A DNA stretch of 64,000 bases from Cereibacter_A sp052244495 (GCA_052244495.1 JBQPXH010000002.1), one strand, 5' to 3'. Shown: positions 17,269 to 27,007, counted from the first letter of the stretch. Notes: generated from the sequence alone by a model not told the origin. Program-made: numbers and translations.

Positions 17269-18441
17269 CTACTGCAAGTCGGCGAAGGCGCTGGCCAGAC
17301 GCTCCAGCGCTTCCTCGACTTGTGCACGCGGAGCGGCGATGTTGAAGCGCAGGAAGCTCTCGCCGCCGGCGCCGAAGGTCGCCCCGTGGTTGGCCGCTAT
17401 TCGGGCCTCGGCCTGAACTCGGCGTTGCACCTCATCATTGGTCATGCCGGTGGATGAAAAGTCCACCCAGGAGAGGTAGGTCGCCTCGAGCGGCATGGAC
17501 CTGAGGCCGGGAATCGCGTTCACACGCGAGTCGAAGAGCGCCCGGTTGCCGTCCAGATACCGGACCAGCGCGTCCACCCAGGCCGCGCCGTCGGGCGAAT
17601 AGCCGGCCGTCACCATGAACAGGCCGAAGGAGTTCGGCGAAATGCCGAGCGCGCCCATCCGCTGTGCGAATGTGGCGCGCAGGCTCGGGTCCGGGATGAT
17701 CACGTTGCCACAGTGAGCGCCGGCGATGTTGAAGGTCTTGGTCCCCGCTGTCAGCATCACCAGCCGGTTCAGGATCTCGGGCGCGGCGAGCGGCATGACC
17801 GTGTGCTTCCGGCCCGGAAACACGAGGTCGTGGTGTATCTCGTCCGAGACGAGGATCAGGTCATGGCGCACGCAGAAATCTGCGACCTGCCGCAGTTCCT
17901 CCACCGTCCAGACCCGCCCGCCGGGATTGTGCGGCGAGCAGAGGATGAGCAGTCGCTCGCCCCCGGTCATCTGGTTCTCCCAGGCATCGAAGTCCATGAC
18001 GTAGCGCCCGGCCTCCTGCGCAAGCGGGCACTCGACGACCTTGCGACCCGCCGCGCGGATCACGCGCGAGAAGGCGTGATAGACCGGCGTCATCAGCACC
18101 ACGCCATCGCCCGGCCGGGTGTAGGCGTCGACGCAGAGCGCCGTCCCGTTGACGAGGCCGTGGACGGTGAAGATGGACTCGGGCGCGACTTCCCAGCCGT
18201 GGCGATGCGCCATCCACCAGCGGATCGACGACAGATAGTCCCGGTCATCGCCGAAATAGCCGTAGAGTCCGTGCTCGGCCATCCCCTCCACCGCCTTCTG
18301 GATCGCGGCCGGCGGCCGAAACTCCATGTCCGCCACCCACATGGCGATGCCCGTGTCGGCGGGCACGCCGTAGAGGGATTCCATCATGTCCCACTTCACC
18401 GAGTGGGAACCGCGGCGGTCGATGCGCTCGTCGAAGTTCAT
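17269..18441 (-). CDS. patB: MalY/PatB-family cystathionine beta-lyase
   Basis: PLP-dependent C-S lyase/aminotransferase, 390 aa, full length for the MalY/PatB group. It begins FDERIDRRGSHSVKWD and has WVADMEFRPP, the family hallmark in the N-terminal arm. LCSPHNPGGRVW, VSDEIHHDLVFPG and the PLP-lysine region LTAGTKTFNIAG follow in the right order. The expected role is cleavage of cystathionine or other S-alkyl-cysteines to homocysteine, pyruvate and ammonia. It is divergent from the deformylase cluster across a 368-bp gap and abuts the 16918 gene at the 3' end. No regulator site was seen. Confidence 0.9.
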   Translation of the reverse strand: MNFDERIDRRGSHSVKWDMMESLYGVPADTGIAMWVADMEFRPPAAIQKAVEGMAEHGLYGYFGDDRDYLSSIRWWMAHRHGWEVAPESIFTVHGLVNGTALCVDAYTRPGDGVVLMTPVYHAFSRVIRAAGRKVVECPLAQEAGRYVMDFDAWENQMTGGERLLILCSPHNPGGRVWTVEELRQVADFCVRHDLILVSDEIHHDLVFPGRKHTVMPLAAPEILNRLVMLTAGTKTFNIAGAHCGNVIIPDPSLRATFAQRMGALGISPNSFGLFMVTAGYSPDGAAWVDALVRYLDGNRALFDSRVNAIPGLRSMPLEATYLSWVDFSSTGMTNDEVQRRVQAEARIAANHGATFGAGGESFLRFNIAAPRAQVEEALERLASAFADLQ

Positions 18442-18809
18442 GGTCGCTCCTGTTTGCGCGCGAGCCTAGCCGACGCGGCGGCGGGCGCAAGTGCGGCCGC
18501 CGGTGCGGGAACCCACCCTGTTTGTCGGCCCCGTGGCTCACCTCCGGGGGCCACCTCCCCGCAGGCGGACCGTTTCGGCATCGTTTGCCCTTCGCAGGCC
18601 GAAGCAGGCCGGGTCGGGGCCCATCCGACCCGCGCTGCGCCAACGTGCCGTGCCGCCCGGTGTCCGCGACCGACCCGGCCTCGGATGCGAAGGTGGGTGC
18701 GACGGGCGCCCTTGCTTCATCGAGCCGCGGTCGCAGATGCGAAGGCGTGCCGCAGCCCCCGCTTGCCCCGCCCATTGCGCGAAGCCCCTTCTGGTCGTAA
18801 ATCACGGCC
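18442..18809. other. Divergent intergenic region, no gene seen
   Basis: 368 bp between patB (minus) and the first deformylase gene (plus). Short open frames exist on both strands, but none has a ribosome-binding site with recognisable protein content. It should contain the two divergent promoters; no operator, hairpin or repeat stands out. Confidence 0.5.
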
Positions 18810-19343
18810 ATGATACGCTCCATTCTCATCCATCCGGACCCGCGCCTGAAGAAGATCTGCGACCCCGTTGGTCAGATCACGGACGATCTGCGCCGTCTGG
18901 CGGACGACATGCTCGCCACGATGTACGACGCGCCGGGGATCGGGCTGGCCGCCCCGCAGGTGGGCGTGACGCGGCGGCTGATCGTGCTCGACTGCAACAA
19001 GGAAAGCGACGGCGCCCGCCGGCCGCTGGCGATGATCAACCCCGAGGTGGTCTGGACGTCCGACGACGTCTCGACCTACGAGGAAGGCTGCCTGTCGCTG
19101 CCCAACGTCTTCGCCGACGTCGAGCGTCCCGCAGAGGTGAAGGTGCGCTGGACCGGCATCGACGGCCGCGAGGAGGAGGAGCAGTTCTCGGGCCTCTGGG
19201 CCACCTGCGTGCAGCACGAGATCGACCACCTCGACGGCAAGCTCTTCATCGACTACCTGCGGCCGCTCAAGCGGCAGATGATCACGCGCAAGATGGAGAA
19301 GTTCAAGCGGGCCCAGGCCTCGGGTCTGGTGCAGAAGGCCTGA
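18810..19343 (+). CDS. def: Peptide deformylase (first of three)
   Basis: Metalloenzyme removing the formyl group from the N-terminal Met of new proteins, 177 aa. All three catalytic motifs are intact: GIGLAAPQ (residues 43-50), EEGCLSLP with metal ligand C94, and QHEIDHLDG with ligands H136 and H140 and catalytic E137. The C-terminal tail KRQMITRKMEKFKRAQ is as in standard type 1 enzymes, so this is probably the housekeeping copy. The stop overlaps the next gene by one base (TGATG). It begins an operon of three deformylase-type genes and fmt, whose product adds the formyl group that this enzyme removes. Confidence 0.95.
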   Translation: MIRSILIHPDPRLKKICDPVGQITDDLRRLADDMLATMYDAPGIGLAAPQVGVTRRLIVLDCNKESDGARRPLAMINPEVVWTSDDVSTYEEGCLSLPNVFADVERPAEVKVRWTGIDGREEEEQFSGLWATCVQHEIDHLDGKLFIDYLRPLKRQMITRKMEKFKRAQASGLVQKA

Positions 19344-19834
19344 TGGCGATCCGCCCGATCCTGCGCTGGCCCGACCCGCGGCTGTCGCAAGCCTGCGGCC
19401 CGGCCGTGCCCGGCCCCGAACTCGACGCACTCGCCGCCGACATGCTGGCGACCATGTATCATGCCGAGGGGCGCGGTCTCGCCGCGCCGCAGGTGGGCGA
19501 GATGGTGCGGCTCTTCGTGATGGATGCGGTCTGGAAGGACGGGCCGGCCGAGCCGCAGGTCTTCGTCAATCCCGAGATCCTGAGCCTGTCGGAAGAGCGG
19601 GTGGAGGGTGTCGAAGGCTGCCTCTCGATCCCCGGCGTCCGGACGCTGATCGTGCGCGCGCCAGAGATCCGGCTGCGCTGGACGAGCCTCTTCGGGGCCG
19701 TTCAGGAGGCGACGCTCTCGGGCTTCCCGGCGATCTGCGCCCAGCACGAGATCGACCACCTGGACGGGATCGTGACCCTCGACCGCCTCTCGCCGGAAGC
19801 GCGCGACGAGGCCCTGCGGGAGATGGAAGCATGA
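19343..19834 (+). CDS. Second peptide deformylase paralogue
   Basis: A 163-aa paralogue of the gene just upstream. It keeps all catalytic motifs: GRGLAAPQ (43-50), EGCLSIP with C93, and QHEIDHLDG with H135, E136 and H139. It should therefore be active. It lacks the basic C-terminal helix of the first copy, ending PEARDEALREMEA, so ribosome binding or substrate range may differ. The ATG overlaps the previous stop by one base and its own stop overlaps the third gene as ATGA, so all are translated in series. Confidence 0.9.
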   Translation: MAIRPILRWPDPRLSQACGPAVPGPELDALAADMLATMYHAEGRGLAAPQVGEMVRLFVMDAVWKDGPAEPQVFVNPEILSLSEERVEGVEGCLSIPGVRTLIVRAPEIRLRWTSLFGAVQEATLSGFPAICAQHEIDHLDGIVTLDRLSPEARDEALREMEA

Positions 19835-20334
19835 TCCGCCCCTTCGTGATGTATCCCGACAAGCGCCTGAAGACGGTGGCCACGCCTGTCGAGGCCGTGA
19901 CCGACGAGATCTGCGCGATCTGGACGGACATGGTCGAGACCATGGACGCGATGCCCGGCTACGGGCTCGCCGCGCCGCAGATCGGGGTGATGCTGCGGCT
20001 CGCCGTGGTGGACTGTTCCGACAGCCGCGGGAAGGCGATCCGCCTCGCCAATCCCGAGATCCTCCATGCCTCCGGCCAGTTCCGCGAGCATGAGGAGGGC
20101 AGCCCGAACCTTCCCGGCGCAACAGCCGTCATCTCGCGGCCCCGGGCCGTGACGGTGCGCTTCCTGAACGAGAAGGGCGAGACGGAGGAGCGCGATTTCG
20201 TGGACATCTGGGCGACTTCGGTCCAGCACCAGATCGACCATCTCGACGGCAAGCTCTACATCGACCGCCTGTCGCCGCTTAAGCGGAAGATGGTGATCGC
20301 GAAGTCCGAGAAATACCTCCGTCGGGTGGGCTGA
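19831..20334 (+). CDS. Deformylase-like protein with lost catalytic residues
   Basis: A 167-aa third paralogue. The first motif is kept (GYGLAAPQ, 43-50). The second reads EEGSPNLP, with S91 where the metal-binding Cys should be, and the third reads QHQIDHLDG, with Q134 in place of the catalytic Glu; the two histidines H133 and H137 remain. Loss of one metal ligand and the general base predicts no ordinary deformylase activity. The rest of the fold, including the C-terminal basic helix, is well conserved and the frame is intact, so it is a maintained protein rather than a pseudogene. It overlaps the second copy (ATGA) and is followed 3 bp later by fmt. Confidence 0.85.
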   Translation: MIRPFVMYPDKRLKTVATPVEAVTDEICAIWTDMVETMDAMPGYGLAAPQIGVMLRLAVVDCSDSRGKAIRLANPEILHASGQFREHEEGSPNLPGATAVISRPRAVTVRFLNEKGETEERDFVDIWATSVQHQIDHLDGKLYIDRLSPLKRKMVIAKSEKYLRRVG

Positions 20335-20337
20335 CCC

Positions 20338-21246
20338 ATGCGCATCGTCTTCATGGGGTCGCCCGACTTCTCGGTGCCGGTGCTCGAGGCGCTGCATGCC
20401 CATCACGAGGTCGTCTGCGTCTATTGCCAGCCGCCACGTCCCGCGGGCCGAGGCAAGAAGGACCGCCCGACGCCGGTGCAGGCCCGCGCCGAGGCACTGG
20501 GCCTGCCGGTCCGCCATCCGCGCTCCTTGCGGGCGCCCGAGGTGCAGGCCGAGTTCGCGGCCCTCGGCGCCGAGGCGGCGGTCGTGGTGGCCTATGGGCT
20601 GATCCTGCCCCAGCCGATCCTCGACGCTCCCGAGCGGGGCTGCCTCAACATCCACGCCTCGCTGCTTCCCCGCTGGCGTGGGGCTGCGCCGATTCACCGG
20701 GCGATCCTTGCCGGGGATGAAGAGACGGGCATCTGCATCATGCAGATGGAGGCGGGACTCGACACCGGCCCCGTCCTGATGTGCGAGAAGACCCATATCG
20801 GTCCCGAGGAGACGGTGGAGGACCTGCACGACCGTCTGTCCGAAATGGGTGCCCGGCTGATCCTCGGCGCGCTCGAGTCGCTGGATGACCTGGTGCCGCA
20901 GCCGCAACCCGAGGAGGGCGTGACCTATGCCGAGAAGGTGTCGAAGGCCGAGGCCGGAATCGACTGGACCCGTCCCGCGGCCGAGGTGGATCGGCGGATC
21001 CGCGGTCTCTCGCCCTCGCCCGGTGCCTGGACGCTTCTGAACGGAGAACGGGTGAAGATGCTTCGCGGTCGGTTGGCCGAGGGGGAGGGCGCGCCGGGCG
21101 AGGTGCTGGATGGCCTCCGCATCGCCTGCGGCTCCGGCGCGGTCGAAATCACCCTCGCGCAGCGCGAGGGCAAGCGCCCGATGGAGCGCGACGAGTTCCT
21201 GCGGGGCTTCCCGCTGCCGAAGGGCAACCGCGCGACCTCGGCCTGA
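20338..21246 (+). CDS. fmt: Methionyl-tRNA formyltransferase
   Basis: Adds the formyl group from 10-formyl-tetrahydrofolate to initiator Met-tRNA. 302 aa, normal length. It starts RIVFMGSPDFSVPVLEAL; the catalytic loop NIHASLLPRWRGAAPIHRAI carries the Asn and His of the family and DTGPVL supplies the Asp. The C-terminal OB domain (about 205-302) includes LSPSPGAWT. Only 3 bp separate it from the third deformylase-like gene. The operon def-def-def-like-fmt places formylation and deformylation under one transcript. Confidence 0.96.
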   Translation: MRIVFMGSPDFSVPVLEALHAHHEVVCVYCQPPRPAGRGKKDRPTPVQARAEALGLPVRHPRSLRAPEVQAEFAALGAEAAVVVAYGLILPQPILDAPERGCLNIHASLLPRWRGAAPIHRAILAGDEETGICIMQMEAGLDTGPVLMCEKTHIGPEETVEDLHDRLSEMGARLILGALESLDDLVPQPQPEEGVTYAEKVSKAEAGIDWTRPAAEVDRRIRGLSPSPGAWTLLNGERVKMLRGRLAEGEGAPGEVLDGLRIACGSGAVEITLAQREGKRPMERDEFLRGFPLPKGNRATSA

Positions 21247-21454
21247 GCTTTGCCGCCGGCATGTCGATCCTGCCGACGTTCCCGGTGTCGGGCATGACAC
21301 ATCCGACCCTGTGGCGGCGGTTGGCTTGCCGGCCGGCGTCAATTGCGGCGGCGCGGGATCAAAGCCGTTCGCCCGGGCGCGTGGCCGAAGTCAACAGCAG
21401 CGGCAAGGGGTGGCCTGACCGCAGCAGCGCAGGGTCCAAGCCGCGCGTGGCAGC

Positions 21455-21943
21455 CTAGCCGGCAGAGCCGATCCGCTTGGCTGCGTCCTTCAGCTTGAAG
21501 CTGCGCCCTCCTGCCGCCTGCCACGCGCGCTGTCCCTGCCAGAGGGCGAACATCATCGCCGCAGCCTCCGCACGGCCCAGACGCAGGGCAAGCCCCGCCT
21601 CAACCGACCGCCGCCAGCCTTCCGCGCGCGGCCGGATCTCGGCCAGCATCAGCGAAATCGCGACGAGATGAGGGTCGGCCTCTCCCAATGCCTTGAGGTA
21701 GCCGGCCGGCTTCGGCTCTTCATCGGCGCGGGCCAGATCGGCCTCACGCCCGTCCCAGAAATGGCTGAGGGCCGACAGGACCATGCCGTCCCGCGTGCCG
21801 TAGCGTCCTGCAAGGGTGGCGGCGGCGAGACCCGTCGCGCGCGAGACGGTGCCGAACGACACCGAGCGGTCTCCGCCGCCGCAAAGCATCTGGCAGATGG
21901 TCTCATGCACTTCGGCATCGGGAAGGGAGCGCGGTCGGGCCAT
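21455..21943 (-). CDS. TetR-like transcriptional regulator
   Basis: A 162-aa protein beginning MARPRSLPDAEV, a typical start of TetR regulators. Residues 10-55 could form a helix-turn-helix (VSFGTVSRATGLAAATLAGRYGTRDGMV), more divergent than usual. The rest is helical with Leu/Ala-rich segments. The start at 21943 is chosen because the frame upstream overlaps rnhA. It lies 32 bp downstream of rnhA on the same strand and may be co-transcribed. Ligand and targets unknown; a non-DNA-binding relative cannot be excluded. Confidence 0.6.
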   Translation of the reverse strand: MARPRSLPDAEVHETICQMLCGGGDRSVSFGTVSRATGLAAATLAGRYGTRDGMVLSALSHFWDGREADLARADEEPKPAGYLKALGEADPHLVAISLMLAEIRPRAEGWRRSVEAGLALRLGRAEAAAMMFALWQGQRAWQAAGGRSFKLKDAAKRIGSAG

Positions 21944-21975
21944 GGCTCCACTGTAAGCGAACGAAGGCTCGAAAA

Positions 21976-22431
21976 CTAGCGTGTCTTGAACGGGGCCATG
22001 CCCGCGCGGGCCAATTCGTCCGCGCGCTCGTTCTCGGCATGGCCTGCGTGGCCCTTGATCCAGCGCCAGACGACCTTGTGCCTGTGCTGCGCCGCATCGA
22101 GCCGCTCCCACAGCTCGGCGTTCTTCACGGGCTTCCTGTCCGCCGTCTTCCAGCCGTTTCGCTTCCAGCCGTGGATCCAGGTGGTTACGCCGTTCTTCAC
22201 ATAGGCGCTGTCCGTGACGATGGTGATGTCGGAGGGCCGCGTCAGCGCCTCGAGCGCCGAGATGGCGGCCATCAGTTCCATGCGGTTGTTGGTGGTCATG
22301 GCCTCGCCGCCCTGCAGCGTGCGCTCCTTGACCACCTCGTCCCCCTCGCGCGCAAGCATCAGGACCCCCCAGCCCCCCGGACCGGGATTTCCGCTGCAGG
22401 CACCGTCGGTATAGGCGAAGAGTTCTGGCAT
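21976..22431 (-). CDS. rnhA: Ribonuclease HI
   Basis: Removes RNA from RNA-DNA hybrids. 151 aa, typical length. The metal-binding carboxylates are visible: D9 (YTDGACSGNPG), E52 (NNRMELMAAI), D74 (VTDSAYVKNG) and the final Asp in HAGHAENERADELA, with the catalytic His just before it. The basic handle region (WIHGWKRNGWKTADRKPVKN) is present. The start at 22431 gives MPELFAYTDG; the in-frame extension upstream is not family-like. It is followed by a TetR-like gene. Confidence 0.96.
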   Translation of the reverse strand: MPELFAYTDGACSGNPGPGGWGVLMLAREGDEVVKERTLQGGEAMTTNNRMELMAAISALEALTRPSDITIVTDSAYVKNGVTTWIHGWKRNGWKTADRKPVKNAELWERLDAAQHRHKVVWRWIKGHAGHAENERADELARAGMAPFKTR

Positions 22432-22571
22432 GGCGCGGGCGTAGCCCAAGCAGAAGCGCGGCACAAGGCGCTGTCCGTCGCCTGCAAGGTGTGGCGGAGC
22501 GTGACGGCCGGTGCCCCGCCAGCCGGCGTGGCGCCGGAGGGGGCGGTCCGGCCGGGACCGGCCGCTTGCGC

Positions 22572-23039
22572 TCAGACCCGGTGGTAGGGCGAGCCCGCGA
22601 GGATAGTGGCGGCGCGGTAGAGCTGCTCGGCGAGCATCACCCGGACCAGCATGTGCGGCCAGACCATCTTCCCGAACGAGATGGCGAGATCCGCCCTCTC
22701 GCGCAGGCGCGGGGCGAGGCCGTCCGCGCCGCCGATCACGAGCGCCACATCGCGGCCGGCGTCGCGCCAGCGCGCGATCTGTTCGGCGAATTCGGGCGAA
22801 GACAGGGTGCGCCCACGCTCGTCGAGCACAGCGAGCGCGGCACCGGGACCCACCGCCTTCAGGATCAGCTCGGCCTCGGCCTCCATCCCGCCGCCCTTGC
22901 GGTCCTCCAGCTCGACGAGCTGCACCCCCGGAAGGCCGAGGGGTTTGCCGGTTCGCTCGAACCGGCCGAGGTAATCTTCCACAAGATCGCGTTCAGGCCC
23001 GCTCCTCAGCCGCCCGACGGCGCAGAGCTGCAGCTTCAT
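22572..23039 (-). CDS. rlmH: 23S rRNA (pseudouridine1915-N3)-methyltransferase RlmH
   Basis: SPOUT-class methyltransferase of the ribosomal large subunit, 155 aa. It has LDERGRTLSSPEFA, the knot motif VIGGADGLAPRLRERADLAISFGKMVWPHMLVRVMLAEQLYRA and the C-terminal SPYHRV, the hallmark end of this family (all within residues 90-155). The start at 23039 overlaps the rsfS stop as ATGA. Together with rsfS it forms the common bacterial pair of ribosome-assembly genes. Confidence 0.96.
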   Translation of the reverse strand: MKLQLCAVGRLRSGPERDLVEDYLGRFERTGKPLGLPGVQLVELEDRKGGGMEAEAELILKAVGPGAALAVLDERGRTLSSPEFAEQIARWRDAGRDVALVIGGADGLAPRLRERADLAISFGKMVWPHMLVRVMLAEQLYRAATILAGSPYHRV

Positions 23040-23359
23040 CAGGCGCGCGACAGGCCCTGAGCGCCGCCCGGCATCCACATCTTCTCGAGCTGGTAGAACT
23101 CTCGGACCTCGGGACGGAAGACGTGGACGATGACGTCGCCCGTGTCGATCAGCACCCAGTCGCCCGTTTCCTTGCCCTCGACCTTGGACAGCCGGCCGAA
23201 CTGCTGCTTGACCCGGTCCATCAGCTTTTCCGAGATGGCGGCGACCTGGCGCGACGAGCGGCCCGAGCATATGACCATGTAGTCGGCCATGTCCGAGCGG
23301 CCGCGAAGATCGATCTGCACGATGTCCTCGGCCTTGTCGTCTTCCAGCGAGGCGAGCAC
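23039..23359 (-). CDS. rsfS: Ribosomal silencing factor RsfS
   Basis: Binds ribosomal protein uL14 and blocks subunit joining. The domain is clear: DDKAEDIVQIDLRGRS, YMVICSGRSSRQV, GDWVLIDTGDVIVHVF and REFYQLEKMW. The coordinates use the GTG at 23359 (106 aa), the only conventional start codon. That start removes the beginning of the first helix and lies 12 nt from its nearest purine-rich sequence. The frame stays open upstream with no ATG, GTG or TTG, and a CTG at 23470 has GGGAGG six nucleotides before it. Starting there gives 143 aa with a flexible N-terminal tail and a complete domain. The stop overlaps rlmH. Confidence 0.9.
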   Translation of the reverse strand: MLASLEDDKAEDIVQIDLRGRSDMADYMVICSGRSSRQVAAISEKLMDRVKQQFGRLSKVEGKETGDWVLIDTGDVIVHVFRPEVREFYQLEKMWMPGGAQGLSRA

Positions 23360-23568
23360 GGCCTGAAGAAGCTCCTCGCTCGAGGGCTCGGTGGCGGGTT
23401 CGTTCGCGGTGCTCGTCCGAGCCGGCCGCTGCCCGACCGGAAGTCCGGTCGCGGGGTCAGAATGTGACAGGGTCGTCCTCCCGTGTGGCGCGCCGACAAG
23501 CCCCGGCGCCGGGCCATGCAGTCAAGGTAACATCGCCGCCGTGAAATCTCAATGCGGGCGGCCTGCCG

Positions 23569-24108
23569 TTAGCCTTCGCCGAGGCGGAAGGCAACCTCGT
23601 TCCTCCGCTGCCAGGGCAGGGTCATGGGAGAGTCGTAGAAATAGAAGAACGGACCGCCGCGCTGGTCGAGACCTCGTGCCGCCATCCAGTCGGCAAGATC
23701 GCGGGCCTGACACTGCAGCGTGTGCGAGGTGGGCCAGCCCGAGAAACGGCGCACCGCCTGACGCGAGGGAGGCACCGTGACGAAGCGGATGCGGCTGTCG
23801 TTCGGTGCGGGCAGGGTGGCGCGGCTGCTGCCGGCGGGCATCATGAACCGCACCACCCAGCCATCGGTGCCTTGCGGGAACTGGCTGACCGGGACGGTCA
23901 TCTCGATCTTCCGCTGCAACGCGTTTCCCCCGAAGATGTAGCGCGCAAGCACCCGGAACCCGCGCGTGATCGCGGTGGATCGGTCGCCGGCGATGGCGAC
24001 CTCCGCCGCGAGATGCGAGGCGTAGCTTCGGATCTCTGTCGAGGCTTCCGCAGCCTCGACGGAATACTGCGGCTGTTCGTATCCCTTGTATCCGACCACT
24101 TCACTCAT
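23569..24108 (-). CDS. SOUL-family heme-binding protein
   Basis: A 179-aa protein of the SOUL/p22HBP family. It shows EIRSYASHLAAEVAI early, the central RKIEMTVPVSQ (the usual K-I-x-M-T-x-P-V) and the C-terminal LPWQRRNEVAFRL (N-E-V at the end). Members bind heme or tetrapyrroles in animals; in bacteria the role is not established. There is no signal peptide, so it should be cytoplasmic. The start at 24108 follows GAGGAACCTTCAG and is preferred to the more upstream in-frame starts. Single gene, divergent from the leuC region. Confidence 0.85.
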   Translation of the reverse strand: MSEVVGYKGYEQPQYSVEAAEASTEIRSYASHLAAEVAIAGDRSTAITRGFRVLARYIFGGNALQRKIEMTVPVSQFPQGTDGWVVRFMMPAGSSRATLPAPNDSRIRFVTVPPSRQAVRRFSGWPTSHTLQCQARDLADWMAARGLDQRGGPFFYFYDSPMTLPWQRRNEVAFRLGEG

Positions 24109-24210
24109 CTGAAGGTTCCTCATCCCGAAGGTCGAGATCAACGCCGGGAACCGCCCGTCGGTTCACGCCGATGTTGCCTGCGGGAGGAATCCGGCGTAGA
24201 AGTCCCGCTG

Positions 24211-24297
24211 ATGGAACGCATCTTCGACATGGACGATCGCGCGCGGCTGCCCTGGCGGTTCTACGGCGCGAGCCTCTCGATCCTCGCCCGACTTTGA
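24211..24297 (+). CDS. Possible 28-residue upstream ORF before leuC
   Basis: An ATG-to-TGA frame of 28 codons with GC-rich third positions throughout and several Leu codons near its end (SLSILARL). It ends 62 bp before the leuC start. A GGAGGAATCC sequence lies about 20 nt upstream, too far for an ideal ribosome-binding site. It could be a leader peptide for leucine-responsive control or a chance frame. No terminator/antiterminator hairpins were recognised between it and leuC. Confidence 0.25.
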   Translation: MERIFDMDDRARLPWRFYGASLSILARL

Positions 24298-24359
24298 GTC
24301 GGCGTGCGGCTTTCGCCTGCCTTCCCCATCCCAAATCCCACAGCCATCGCGAGAGAGCC

Positions 24360-25787
<1,428 letters not shown>

Positions 25788-25852
25788 CCTCCGTCGGGCG
25801 CGTCCGGTCCGGGCGCGCCTGCAGGCTTTCATAAACTGTCAGGATCGTCGGC

Positions 25853-26377
25853 ATGAAAGGCACGTCCTCGCTCATCGTCTCCGGCGTCCTCGCCCTCGTG
25901 GGCGGGTTCGTCGCACTGATCTTCCCCCTCCCGGTCTCGCTCGCCGTCACGGTCCTCGCGGGCTGCGTCTTCGTGGCGAGCGGGGCGGTGGGGCTCTGGG
26001 CGGTGTGGTCGGACCGGGTGATGCCTTCGCGCTGGGCCACCGCGCTCTTCAGCCTCATCAGCCTCGTCCTCGGGGTCTGGATGCTGGCCAACCCGCTGGC
26101 CGGGATGGTGTCGCTCACGCTGATCGTGGGCGCGCTCTTCCTCGTCTCGGGCGTGGTCCGGCTGGGGCTGAGCCTCGCCACCTGGCGCGGCACCGACATG
26201 TTCTGGCTCATGGTGCTCTCCGGCCTGATCTCGGCCGGGCTCGGTCTGTTCATCCTGCTCCGGCTGCCCGAGGCGAGCCTCGTCCTCCTCGGCACCCTGG
26301 TCGCGATCGAACTGATCGTCATGGGCACCACCCTCGTCGCCATGGGCTTTGCCCTCAGAAAATCCGGAAAACCCTGA
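25853..26377 (+). CDS. DUF308/HdeD-family membrane protein
   Basis: A 174-aa integral membrane protein with six hydrophobic helices in two repeats of three, as in the HdeD/DUF308 family (VSGVLALVGGFVALIFP near the start; LSGLISAGLGLFILLRLP in the second half). E. coli HdeD is linked to acid resistance, but most family members have no known role. It sits between leuC and leuD, 65 bp after leuC and 3 bp before leuD, and is almost certainly co-transcribed with leuD. No direct tie to leucine synthesis is apparent. Confidence 0.88.
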   Translation: MKGTSSLIVSGVLALVGGFVALIFPLPVSLAVTVLAGCVFVASGAVGLWAVWSDRVMPSRWATALFSLISLVLGVWMLANPLAGMVSLTLIVGALFLVSGVVRLGLSLATWRGTDMFWLMVLSGLISAGLGLFILLRLPEASLVLLGTLVAIELIVMGTTLVAMGFALRKSGKP

Positions 26378-26380
26378 GCC

Positions 26381-26986
26381 ATGCAAGAATTTACCAGACT
26401 GACCGGTGTCGCGGCTCCCATGCCGCTGGTGAACATCGACACCGACATGATCATCCCGAAACAGTTCCTGAAGACGATCCAGCGGTCGGGCCTCGGCAAG
26501 AACCTCTTCGACGAGATGCGCTACAGGCCCGACGGCAGCGAGATCCCGGAGTTCGTGCTGAACCAGCCCGCCTATCGCGATGCGCAGATCATCGTGGCGG
26601 GCGACAACTTCGGCTGCGGCTCGTCGCGCGAACATGCGCCCTGGGCGCTGCTCGACTTCGGCATCCGCTGCGTGATCTCCACGAGCTTCGCCGACATCTT
26701 CTACAACAACTGCTTCAAGAACGGCATCCTGCCCATCGTCATGCCGCCCGAGGTGGTCGAGATGCTGATGGAGGACGCCCGCAAGGGCGCCAACGCCCGC
26801 ATGACGGTGGACCTCGAGGCGCAGACCGTCACGACCTCGGACGGGCAGTCCTTCCCGTTCCAGATCGATTCGTTCCGGCGCCATTGCCTGATGAACGGGC
26901 TCGACGACATCGGCCTGACGCTCGAGAAAGTGTCTGCGATCGACGTCTTCGAGAAGAAAGCATCAACCCTGAGACCCTGGGTCTGA
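26381..26986 (+). CDS. leuD: 3-isopropylmalate dehydratase small subunit
   Basis: Small subunit completing the LeuCD isomerase, 201 aa. It has PLVNIDTDMIIPKQFLK at the start, GDNFGCGSSREHAPWAL (the swivel-domain substrate loop) and FADIFYNNCFKNGILP. It begins 3 bp after the DUF308 gene. A strong intrinsic terminator starts 21 bp after the stop, ending the leuC-DUF308-leuD transcript. Confidence 0.97.
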   Translation: MQEFTRLTGVAAPMPLVNIDTDMIIPKQFLKTIQRSGLGKNLFDEMRYRPDGSEIPEFVLNQPAYRDAQIIVAGDNFGCGSSREHAPWALLDFGIRCVISTSFADIFYNNCFKNGILPIVMPPEVVEMLMEDARKGANARMTVDLEAQTVTTSDGQSFPFQIDSFRRHCLMNGLDDIGLTLEKVSAIDVFEKKASTLRPWV

Positions 26987-27007
26987 GGTCGTTTCTACCT
27001 CAAGATG

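Noticed and set aside
18245..18829. Minus-strand frame upstream of patB reaching into the first deformylase gene
   Set aside because: It overlaps patB in another frame, shows no ribosome-binding site and has no recognisable content.
22544..22560. CGGTCC/GGACCG hairpin after rlmH as an intrinsic terminator
   Set aside because: The stem is only 6 bp, lacks a T-run and lies in uniformly GC-rich sequence where such stems arise by chance.
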